From: Caldifarciminota bacterium
GTDB taxonomy: Bacteria > Hydrothermota > Tepidihabitantia > SM23-42
Length of the DNA stretch: 15,045 bases
Direction of reading: 5' to 3'
Assembly: GCA_023128195.1 (NCBI GenBank)
Contig: JAGMEL010000117.1
Coordinates: 1-15,045 of the forward strand
Shown here piece after piece: positions 1 through 6,834 of this stretch. Numbering within the stretch: position 1 is the first letter of the stretch; every line of letters starts with the position of its first letter. The position numbers and the translations under genes are program-made. Below the pieces are notes generated by a model. The model was not told where the DNA came from and did not search any database. It was given only the letters and a program-made list of their open reading frames with translations.

Positions 1-2
1 AT

Positions 3-1928
3 AATAGTTCAGTAGATGGCAGTCAGGCAATGGTAAAGAAAGGATTTCCATACGTTCATTTGATTGAAAACAAAGGAAATATTGGATTTTCAAAGGCAAA
101 TAATCAAGCATTGAAATTGGTAAAAGGTAAGTATGTTCTTATTTTAAATCCTGATACACTAATTCAAGAAGATACATTGACAATACTAAAAGACTTCCTT
201 GATAAACATAGCAAAACAGGGGCTGTCGGCTGTAAATTGATAAACCCGGATGGTTCATTTCAATCGGGAAGTCGAAGAGGCTTTCCCACACCCTGGGTTG
301 CCTTTACGAGAATTATTGGATTGAGCAAGATTTTCCCCCGGATCAGGTTATTTGGTCAATATAACATGACCTATCTTAACCCTGATACTGAGAGTGAGAT
401 TGATGTGCTAACAGGTTCTTTAATGTTAATAAGAAAAAGCGTTCTCGATAATATCGGATATTTTGATGAAGATTATTTTATGTATGGAGAGGATATTGAT
501 TTATGTTACAGAATTAAGAAGGATGGATGGAAGATTTATTACACGCCAACCACCACGGCAATACACTATAAAGGAGAAAGTACAAAAAAGGGTGAATTTT
601 CATACATTTCGAACTTTTACTCTGCGATGTTAATTTTTACACGCAAACACTTTAAGAATCATTATTCATTTTTTTTACGGGCGATGTTAACTACTGGTAT
701 TTACATGCGCGCGTATGTTGCTTACCTCGGGCGTCTATCAAAAAGTCTCGCAGCGCCATTACTCGATTTTATACTCATTGCTTTAAGTATTTTTCTGGCA
801 ATTAATATATGGCTTCCCCAATATTCCCTTGAAAGATTTCGCATTGTATTGCCCGTATATACTTTTATCTGGTTTGTCAGTATTTATTTATTTGGTGCCT
901 ATCACCTAAAACGTAGATATCATTTAAAACCAATTCTCGGGAGTTGTATTGTTGGGTTGATGGTGAATTCAACATTTACTTATTTTCTGAAACAATTTGC
1001 CTATTCCCGGGTCGTTGTTCTAATCTCGTTTATACTTATTATATTTTTATTAAGCGTCTGGCGCATTATTTATCGGTTTTCAGGTTTTGTTCCGAGAGAG
1101 GGTCCGTTATCAAAATTACGTCGAGTGATAATTATTGGTGCTGGAAAAGAAGGGAAGAGAATACTAAAGATGCTGGAGAAAAGACCTGATATGCAATACG
1201 AGGTATGTGGATTTGTTGATTTTGAAACAAATAGTATTGGTAAGGAAATTGATGGAACTGAGGTTTTGGCGACGATAGATAATATTAAGGATGTTATAAG
1301 GGTTGAAAAGATTAATGATGTAATTTTTTCATCTGACCGTTTGACTAATGCACAAATCCTCGAAACCATAATCCGCGCCCGGGGTAGCGGTGTAAACTTC
1401 AGGATAGTCCCTCATGAACTTGAATACATTGTAGCAAAATCATCAGTTGACGAGATAGATACAGTACCTTTACTTGATATCGCAGGTGTCGCCGATCCTC
1501 TGGATTTGATGGTCAAAAGGATTTTTGACATCGTCGTATCGACTTTAGTAATAATTGTGACGTCTCCTTTAATGTTAATTAATCTTCTTTTTGGAGGCAG
1601 GTTGGTCAAAAAGACAATTGTCGGCAATGCTGGGCAACCCATCAACATCAGATTTTTCAGGCAGGGAATGGGTTTTATGAAGTATCTCCCTTTATATTTT
1701 TCAACGTTTGCAGGTAAGTTAAGTATCATAGGATCAGAAATGACTGAATTTAAGCCGAGTGAATATCATCCTACTTATAAACCAGGATTAACCGGTCTTG
1801 TGCAGGTGAAATTAAAAGAGAAGAAGAAGGCACTTACACAGCGGCAAAAAGATTATTACAACCTTTATTATGTAAAGAACCAATCAATCATCACTGATTT
1901 GCAGATAATACTCAAATCTATCTTTTAG
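3..1928 (+). CDS. Glycosyltransferase family 2 fused to polyprenyl glycosylphosphotransferase-like membrane module (5' partial)
   Basis: The frame is open from the left edge. The ATG at 30 is internal, because the codons before it (3-29) read NSSVDGSQA, the usual end of the first GT2 strand. Numbering from that Met: residues 1-205 are a WbbL/rhamnosyltransferase-like GT2 domain (NKGNIGFSKANN at 14-25, NPDT at 40-43, GED at 153-155). About four membrane helices follow (245-262, 273-292, 303-320, 326-345), then a Rossmann-like domain with GAGKEG at 370-375, a further helix (497-520) and a sugar-transferase-like C-terminus (KPGLTGLVQV near 584-593). From family knowledge, GT2 adds a sugar to a lipid-linked glycan and WcaJ-type proteins load the first sugar phosphate onto undecaprenyl phosphate, so the role is surface polysaccharide assembly at the inner membrane. 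The C-terminal domain is shortened and lacks the catalytic Asp-Glu pair and the GPRP motif. It converges on priA. Confidence 0.85.
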   Translation, partial: NSSVDGSQAMVKKGFPYVHLIENKGNIGFSKANNQALKLVKGKYVLILNPDTLIQEDTLTILKDFLDKHSKTGAVGCKLINPDGSFQSGSRRGFPTPWVAFTRIIGLSKIFPRIRLFGQYNMTYLNPDTESEIDVLTGSLMLIRKSVLDNIGYFDEDYFMYGEDIDLCYRIKKDGWKIYYTPTTTAIHYKGESTKKGEFSYISNFYSAMLIFTRKHFKNHYSFFLRAMLTTGIYMRAYVAYLGRLSKSLAAPLLDFILIALSIFLAINIWLPQYSLERFRIVLPVYTFIWFVSIYLFGAYHLKRRYHLKPILGSCIVGLMVNSTFTYFLKQFAYSRVVVLISFILIIFLLSVWRIIYRFSGFVPREGPLSKLRRVIIIGAGKEGKRILKMLEKRPDMQYEVCGFVDFETNSIGKEIDGTEVLATIDNIKDVIRVEKINDVIFSSDRLTNAQILETIIRARGSGVNFRIVPHELEYIVAKSSVDEIDTVPLLDIAGVADPLDLMVKRIFDIVVSTLVIIVTSPLMLINLLFGGRLVKKTIVGNAGQPINIRFFRQGMGFMKYLPLYFSTFAGKLSIIGSEMTEFKPSEYHPTYKPGLTGLVQVKLKEKKKALTQRQKDYYNLYYVKNQSIITDLQIILKSIF

Positions 1929-2038
1929 AACACGGATTCCACGTTAGAAGGCAATTCGGGGCAATACAGATGGATGATAGATTAGGGTTAGGAAGCTTGA
2001 ATTCCAGCATCCAAACCTAAACCATTTAACCATTTTCT

Positions 2039-4018
2039 TCAAAAGACTTCGAGAGGATCTACATCTATGTCCAGGGTGCAATTTTTGGTCTTATATGAAT
2101 TCAGAAATCTCAATTTTCCGTGTCTAAAGGTCTTCGGTGTTTTAAGAAGTATAAAAACACGATATTTTTTTCTTATTTTATAGTAGAATGAATTATTAGG
2201 ACCAAATGCCTTTATATTTTGCATTCTACTAAGAATTGCAAATATTTTTTCTGCTTGGTTCCATACAGCCTTTTCATCTTCTCCTTTAAATCTCAAAAGA
2301 ATAAGTTTAGAAAATGGTGGAAAATTGAGTTCTTTTCTAAATTTCATTTCCTGACTATAGAATTTAGGGTAATTCTGTAATTGACTGAAGAGAATTGAAT
2401 ACTGCTCAGGGTGATACGTCTGCATCAGGACCTTGCCGGGTTTTTTGCCTCTTCCAGACCGACCAGCAACCTGGGTAAGAATTTGAAATGTTCGTTCACT
2501 GCTGCGGAAATCAGGAAAATTTAAAATAACATCGGCGTTAACAATTCCAACCAAAGTAACTTCTGGAAAATCCAAACCTTTTGTGACAAGTTGTGTTCCC
2601 AGAAGAACTTTTGCTCTACCTTGTTCAAAGATATTAAATATCTTTTCTGCCTGCCCCCTTTTTCTTGCTATATCCCGGTCTAATCTTAGAACAATTGGTT
2701 CATCTATTTGCCCATGGTTTAGAGCTAATCGTTTTACTATTTTGTTCACCATTTCTTCAATTCTCTGCGTTCCTGCACCCCGGTATAAAAGTGTACCACG
2801 TGCACAATTTGGACAGATACTTATTTTTTTTGATTTGTAACTACAAATATGACACGATAACGATGCTGATTCCTTTTTTCCTGGCTTATGATAAACCATA
2901 GGTAAATTACAATACGGGCATTTTGCAACAAATCCACAAAATGGACATATTAAATTCGGCGCAAATCCACGGCGATTTAAAAAAAGGATAATCTGTTCAT
3001 TTTTTTTTAATGTCTCCTCTATCTTTAATTCTAAATCAGGAGATATGAATTTTCTATTCTCCTTTTTCAAATCTATAATTTCGACCTCGGGAAGTGATCT
3101 GTTATCAATCCTTTCTTTTAGAGTAAGTAATTGATATTTACCGATCCCCGCGTTACGAAAAGATTCAATCTGTGGTGTGGCACTACCAAGTACTACGACA
3201 ATATTCTCAAATTTACCACGCATGACTGCAACATCTCGTGCATTATATCGCGGCATACGGTCATGCTCCTTGTACGAATGGTCGTGCTCTTCGTCAACAA
3301 TTATTATCTTTAAATCCTTAATAGGAACAAAGATTGCTGAACGTGGACCAATTATAATTCTGTATTCACCTTGCTTAATAGCATACCATAATCTTTTTCT
3401 TTCCTTATCAGAGAGTGAAGAATGTATTGTTACAACATCGTTACCAAATCTTTCGTGGAATCTTTTGTAAATAAGATGGGTCATAGATATTTCAGGAACC
3501 AAAATTAATGCCCTACCGCCCTTTTTTACAACTTCATCAACACACCTGAGATATACTTCTGTTTTGCCGCTGCCGGTTATACCGTATAGAAGAAAAGTTT
3601 TAAAATAATTCGTTTTTAAAGCACCCAGAATTCTTTTTATTACATTACTCTGGGGATAAGTTGGTACCGATGTTTTTACTAAGCTGGGCAGTGCAGCAGG
3701 TTTCTCGATGGGTTCATATTTTTTTAAAATCTTTGAAGGAACAGTGAGCCGTAAAACCTCGCCCAGGGTTGAAAGATAATAGTCAGCTATCCATTTATAG
3801 AGTTTTAATAAATTTTTCGAGATAAACTTCTCTTCAATTAATTCTTTAACATCCTTAATACCATTAATATATCTTTGTGAGTTTATTTTTATAACAATTC
3901 CATATTTTAATTTATTCCGAAGCGGAACCAGGACAAGGTCTCCAACCTGTAGATTGTCTTGAGCATTGTAAGTAAAAAAATCAAATTTTGTCCGGGGGAT
4001 TGCGATATCAACTTTCAT
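2039..4018 (-). CDS. priA: Primosomal protein N' (replication restart helicase PriA)
   Basis: PriA is a superfamily 2 DNA helicase that binds abandoned forks and starts reloading of the replicative helicase. Seen here: an N-terminal 3'-end DNA-binding domain (about residues 1-95), Walker A GITGSGKT (146-153), a DEEH box (242-245), motif III GSATP (279-283), eight zinc-binding cysteines (358, 361, 367, 370, 389, 392, 402, 405) between the two helicase lobes, QVAGRSGRG in the second lobe, and the typical ending DIDVDPL. Length is 659 residues against 732 in E. coli. The loss lies between the 3'BD and the Walker A, where the winged-helix domain normally sits and only about 40 residues remain. 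The ATG at 4018 is preceded by a strong promoter just 6 bases away, so the mRNA is probably leaderless. It lies downstream of tyrS on the same strand and converges with the glycosyltransferase gene. Confidence 0.97.
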   Translation of the reverse strand: MKVDIAIPRTKFDFFTYNAQDNLQVGDLVLVPLRNKLKYGIVIKINSQRYINGIKDVKELIEEKFISKNLLKLYKWIADYYLSTLGEVLRLTVPSKILKKYEPIEKPAALPSLVKTSVPTYPQSNVIKRILGALKTNYFKTFLLYGITGSGKTEVYLRCVDEVVKKGGRALILVPEISMTHLIYKRFHERFGNDVVTIHSSLSDKERKRLWYAIKQGEYRIIIGPRSAIFVPIKDLKIIIVDEEHDHSYKEHDRMPRYNARDVAVMRGKFENIVVVLGSATPQIESFRNAGIGKYQLLTLKERIDNRSLPEVEIIDLKKENRKFISPDLELKIEETLKKNEQIILFLNRRGFAPNLICPFCGFVAKCPYCNLPMVYHKPGKKESASLSCHICSYKSKKISICPNCARGTLLYRGAGTQRIEEMVNKIVKRLALNHGQIDEPIVLRLDRDIARKRGQAEKIFNIFEQGRAKVLLGTQLVTKGLDFPEVTLVGIVNADVILNFPDFRSSERTFQILTQVAGRSGRGKKPGKVLMQTYHPEQYSILFSQLQNYPKFYSQEMKFRKELNFPPFSKLILLRFKGEDEKAVWNQAEKIFAILSRMQNIKAFGPNNSFYYKIRKKYRVFILLKTPKTFRHGKLRFLNSYKTKNCTLDIDVDPLEVF

Positions 4019-4024
4019 TTTGAA

Positions 4025-4052
4025 ATTATAACAAAACAGAAATAAAAGTCAA
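4025..4052 (-). promoter_or_regulatory. priA promoter, predicted leaderless
   Basis: On the minus strand, TTGACT (4047-4052), a 16-base spacer and a perfect TATAAT (4025-4030) are followed by only six bases (TTCAAA) before the priA ATG. A normal start about 7 bases after the -10 box falls on the A of the ATG, leaving no room for a ribosome binding site. The same arrangement precedes tyrS and the hydrogenase protease gene. Confidence 0.8.
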
Positions 4053-4088
4053 TGTGTGAGGGGTGAGTTTGTAAGGATGATAACGCGT

Positions 4089-5282
4089 TTATTTTTGTAC
4101 TATCTTCAAAAATCTATGTTTACCAGCTCGGACAATAACGGGCTTTTTAAATTTCACAATATAATTAATATCGTTTACACGTTTTCCATCGATATCTATT
4201 GCACCTTCCCTGATTTTTCTTTTTGCTTCCCCTCTCGAACTCATTAATCCTGTTTTTACAAGGAGGTCAATGATATTAAGTTCTTTACTTTTTATTTTAA
4301 ATTCTTTAATCTGTTTGGGAAGTTCTTTTTTTGTAAACACCTTTTCAAATTCATCAGCAGCTTTCTGTGCTGCCTTTGCCGAATGATACATACGAACAAT
4401 TGTTTTTGCCAGCTCAAACTTTGCGTCTCTGGGATTGATTGAGCCTTCATGCATTGTTGTTCGATATTCCTCAACTGTGTGTGGAAAGGCATCAGTTGCA
4501 AGTTTAAAATATTTGACGATCAATTCATCAGGAAGCGACATAACCTTACCAAACATCTGCTTTGCTGATTCAGTAATACCAATATAATTATCAAAGCTTT
4601 TACTCATTTTACGAACACCGTCAGTTCCTTCTAAGATTGGTAGCATTATGATTACCTGCGGCACCATTTTAAACTCGCGCATCAATTCTCTGCCAACAAG
4701 CAGGTTAAATTTTTGGTCAGTGCCACCGATTTCGACATCAGCCTTAATCGCAACTGAATCATAGCCCTGGCATAATGGATAGATTATTTCATGCATATAA
4801 ACCGGCAACCCTTCTTTCAAACGTTGAGAAAAATCATCTCTTTCTAAAATCCTCGCTACAGTGTATTTAGATGCAAGTTCAATAAAATCATACATTGTTA
4901 ATGCACCAAGCCACTTGCTATTATATGTAAATTCGGTTCTTTGGGGGTCAAGTATTTTGAAAATTTGTGTTTTGTATTTTGCCATATTCTTTTTGACCTG
5001 TTGTTTTGTGAGTTTTGGACGGGTTTTAGAAGCACCGCTCGGGTCGCCGATCATGCCTGTAAAATCACCTACTACTAACACCGCTGTATGACCTAAATCC
5101 TGAAATTGCCTCAGTTTTCTCAGCTGTACACTAATACCAAGGTGGATTTCCGGGGCTGATGGATCAATCCCCAACTTAATCCTCAAATTCTTTTTCTTTT
5201 TTAATTTTTTTATTAACTCTTCCTCAGAGATCACTTCAGCGATATTGGTTTTAATTATTTGCAGTTGTTTTTCTGATTTCAT
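4089..5282 (-). CDS. tyrS: Tyrosyl-tRNA synthetase (TyrZ-type)
   Basis: This class I synthetase charges tRNA-Tyr with tyrosine in the cytoplasm. Seen in the 397 residues: LGIDPSAPEIHLGI (37-50), carrying the HIGH-type signature as HLGI, the tyrosine-site region GDFTGMIGDPSG (72-83), the GGTDQKFN block (186-193), a canonical KMSKS (225-229), and a C-terminal S4 RNA-binding domain (about 335-397). Length and signatures fit the TyrZ (type 2) bacterial branch, not the B. stearothermophilus type. The final His of HIGH is replaced by Ile, which is unusual; the first His and the Gly are kept. The start at 5282 is supported by a -10 box five bases upstream. No T-box leader is possible, since there is no transcribed leader. 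Downstream is priA, 70 bases away, with its own promoter. Confidence 0.97.
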   Translation of the reverse strand: MKSEKQLQIIKTNIAEVISEEELIKKLKKKKNLRIKLGIDPSAPEIHLGISVQLRKLRQFQDLGHTAVLVVGDFTGMIGDPSGASKTRPKLTKQQVKKNMAKYKTQIFKILDPQRTEFTYNSKWLGALTMYDFIELASKYTVARILERDDFSQRLKEGLPVYMHEIIYPLCQGYDSVAIKADVEIGGTDQKFNLLVGRELMREFKMVPQVIIMLPILEGTDGVRKMSKSFDNYIGITESAKQMFGKVMSLPDELIVKYFKLATDAFPHTVEEYRTTMHEGSINPRDAKFELAKTIVRMYHSAKAAQKAADEFEKVFTKKELPKQIKEFKIKSKELNIIDLLVKTGLMSSRGEAKRKIREGAIDIDGKRVNDINYIVKFKKPVIVRAGKHRFLKIVQK

Positions 5283-5287
5283 GCTGA

Positions 5288-5315
5288 ATTATATGCAGAA
5301 TTGAAAGGAAGTCAA
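5288..5315 (-). promoter_or_regulatory. tyrS promoter, predicted leaderless
   Basis: On the minus strand, TTGACT (5310-5315), a 16-base spacer and a perfect TATAAT (5288-5293) are followed by five bases before the tyrS ATG. The -35 hexamer and spacer length match the priA promoter. Transcription should start at or within a base or two of the start codon. Confidence 0.8.
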
Positions 5316-5335
5316 TGAAAATATAGTTTCAATAA

Positions 5336-6040
5336 TTACGTTTTACCGCGTAGTATTACGTTGGACACATATTTTTTTGCAATTATTTGAAATTTTTCCA
5401 GGGATGGAATATAATCTGTTTCCAATTTTTTTCTGTATTCTTCTTTGTATGCATTATCCGGGATATATGCCTGCAAAGCCCATTTTTTTGCACCTTTTAT
5501 TACTTTACCAATCTCGTGAATTGTACTTTCGTCTATTATCCCGGGCACACAGGTTGTGCGAAATTCATAATCGATTAGATCACTCATTAAAATAGCTTTT
5601 GATTTTTTAATATTTTCAATATCTATTTTTTTGCCTGCGGCTACGTGATATCTTTTGTCTAAAGGTGCTTTAATGTCCATTGCTACATAATCGATGAGTT
5701 TCTTATTTATTAATTCTCGCATGACTTCTGGATATGCACCATTCGTATCAAGCTTTACTGCAAAACCCAAGTCTTTTACTTTTTGGCATAGTTCAAATAC
5801 GTCTTTTTTATAAACAAGGGGTTCTCCACCAGTAAGTACAACACCATCAATCCAACCTTTTTTCTTTTTTAGATCCTGGGCTATTTGATTCCACTCGATA
5901 ACCGGGTATTTCTCAGGATTCATTATTAGATCCCAGTTCTGGCAGAACGGACATAAAAAATTACATTTATCATAGAACAAGACTGTGGTAATTTTACCGT
6001 CCCAGTCAATTAATGATGTTTTAATAATCGCCCTGATCAT
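5336..6040 (-). CDS. Radical SAM glycyl-radical-enzyme activating protein, NrdG2-like
   Basis: A 234-residue radical SAM protein. CNFLCPFC supplies the CX3CX2C [4Fe-4S] motif (C26, C30, C33), GGEP lies at 71-74, and the opening MIRAIIKTSLIDWDGK is typical of the family named anaerobic ribonucleoside-triphosphate reductase activating protein (NrdG2, TIGR02495, within COG1180). Such enzymes cleave S-adenosylmethionine and abstract a hydrogen from a partner enzyme to create its glycyl radical. No NrdD or other glycyl radical enzyme lies in this window, so the partner is unknown. It is on the same strand as its neighbours, 53 bases before tyrS. The 130-base gap upstream is repeat-rich and I found no convincing -10 box or Shine-Dalgarno site before the ATG. 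Pyruvate-formate-lyase activase-like activity on another partner is an alternative. Confidence 0.85.
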   Translation of the reverse strand: MIRAIIKTSLIDWDGKITTVLFYDKCNFLCPFCQNWDLIMNPEKYPVIEWNQIAQDLKKKKGWIDGVVLTGGEPLVYKKDVFELCQKVKDLGFAVKLDTNGAYPEVMRELINKKLIDYVAMDIKAPLDKRYHVAAGKKIDIENIKKSKAILMSDLIDYEFRTTCVPGIIDESTIHEIGKVIKGAKKWALQAYIPDNAYKEEYRKKLETDYIPSLEKFQIIAKKYVSNVILRGKT

Positions 6041-6060
6041 GTTTTTCTTAATTTATTTCC

Positions 6061-6130
6061 ATCCTATTCGTGCCTTCATTCCACCTGTGTAATCTGTGTT
6101 ATGGGATTGTGATTGACATTTGTCATTCGC
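6061..6130. repeat. Intergenic ATTCGTG / CTGTGT-type degenerate short repeats
   Basis: The gap upstream of the radical SAM gene contains short related words (TATTCGTGCC, CTGTGTAAT, CTGTGTTAT, GATTGTGATTG) at roughly ten-base spacing. The complement of the gap between hdrA and mvhG (9285-9360) carries the same words, including TATTCGTGCC and CTGTGT, so these are two copies in opposite orientation. It does not look coding in any frame. Confidence 0.6.
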
Positions 6131-6260
6131 AATTTCTTTCCTCTTTTCTCATCTTCCCAACTTCCTAACTTCAAAACTTCCTTTCTCTCTTTGCCCCCCC
6201 ATTCTCCTTGTCTCCCCATCTCCGTTTCTTTATTATCTGCCTTCTCCTGCCCTTTTTATT
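6130..6260. repeat. Purine/pyrimidine-biased simple repeat tract overlapping the protease gene 3' end
   Basis: The plus strand is almost pure pyrimidine, built from degenerate units such as CTTCC, CTCCCC and CTCCGTTTC (6220-6228), with a run of seven C at 6194-6200. About 90 bases of it (6171-6260) are read as the last 29 residues of the maturation protease, which explains that protein's very basic, low-complexity tail. CTCCGTTTC also occurs just downstream of mvhA and hdrA. Confidence 0.6.
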
Positions 6261-6710
6261 AATCTCTTTCATTATCCTTTCCACAACCTCTGGTATACTT
6301 GCTTTAACCTTTTCTGTACACTTTTCACTAAAGCATGAATTATCCTCTATTTCTACTGCATAGATATCAATACACGTAGGCATTTTATAGCCGAATTTTC
6401 TGCCCAGTCTTACTGCAGTGACAAAATCTATACCATGCGAAGCTGATAAAGATGGTTTTTTTTTGAGGGGGTTTACTTTGATTTTATAAATATCTCCGGG
6501 TTTTCCCTCTGTTGTCTTTATTGAATCGACAAAGAGCACCTTGTTATACCCAAGGATTTCATCGAGCATGCTGAGGCCGTCAAGACTGCCCGATTTAATA
6601 GTGATATTAGGTTTTTTAATTCGCTTTTTAAGTTCTTCTGTAATCTTTATACCTACGGCATCATCACATCGATAAGGATTACCCACACCGTAGATTAGGA
6701 TCTTTTGCAT
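6171..6710 (-). CDS. [NiFe]-hydrogenase maturation endopeptidase (HybD/HycI family)
   Basis: This protease removes the C-terminal peptide of the hydrogenase large subunit once nickel is inserted. Motifs seen: GVGNPYRCDD (8-17), VDS with D62, and SHG with H92. D17, D62 and H92 correspond to the three nickel-sensing ligands of E. coli HybD (Glu16, Asp62, His93). The family core ends near residue 150. Residues 151-179 are Lys/Arg-rich and are encoded by a purine-rich simple repeat, so they are probably not functional. The tail includes a G7 run (6194-6200), where slippage would change only the tail. It lies 124 bases downstream of mvhA, its likely substrate gene, but has its own promoter with a -10 box six bases before the ATG. 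A HybD-like start MQKILIYGVGNP supports this ATG. Confidence 0.93.
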   Translation of the reverse strand: MQKILIYGVGNPYRCDDAVGIKITEELKKRIKKPNITIKSGSLDGLSMLDEILGYNKVLFVDSIKTTEGKPGDIYKIKVNPLKKKPSLSASHGIDFVTAVRLGRKFGYKMPTCIDIYAVEIEDNSCFSEKCTEKVKASIPEVVERIMKEINKKGRRRQIIKKRRWGDKENGGAKRERKF

Positions 6711-6716
6711 ACCTAT

Positions 6717-6744
6717 AATATAGTAAGATTGCTACTTAAGTCAA
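6717..6744 (-). promoter_or_regulatory. Maturation protease promoter, predicted leaderless
   Basis: On the minus strand, TTGACT (6739-6744), a 16-base spacer and TATATT (6717-6722, one mismatch to TATAAT) are followed by six bases before the ATG. The layout is the same as for priA and tyrS. It suggests the protease can be expressed apart from the hydrogenase operon. An alternative -10, TATTAT at 6715-6720, would give an 18-base spacer and a start inside the gene. Confidence 0.7.
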
Positions 6745-6784
6745 GAGATGCAGTATTAAATAAGTAGTTAAATGGTAATTGGAA

Positions 6785-6830
6785 TAATTCTCCGTTTCGC
6801 CGATTCTCCCGTGCTCCGTTTCCTCTTTGG
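6785..6830. repeat. CTCCGTTTC repeat tract downstream of mvhA
   Basis: Two perfect CTCCGTTTC copies (6790-6798 and 6814-6822) with related CGATTCTCCC between them lie five bases beyond the mvhA stop codon. The same nonamer is found at 6220-6228 and 9364-9372. There is no strong hairpin and no T-run on the minus strand, so it is not an obvious terminator. Confidence 0.6.
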
Positions 6831-6834
6831 CTAT

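Noticed and set aside
1070..1729. Two antisense open frames of about 100 codons within the glycosyltransferase gene.
   Set aside because: They mirror the conserved coding strand and lack promoters, ribosome binding sites and family motifs.
1929..2038. Possible bidirectional terminator and a TTAGGGTTAGG telomere-like word in the convergent gap.
   Set aside because: No stable stem with a T-run could be found; GGGTTAGG against CCTAAACC pairs imperfectly over a long loop, and two telomere-like units are well within chance.
6120..6338. A 72-codon open frame on the plus strand rich in Pro, Leu, Phe and Ser.
   Set aside because: It is the complement of the polypyrimidine repeat and the protease gene; composition follows from the repeat and no domain is recognisable.
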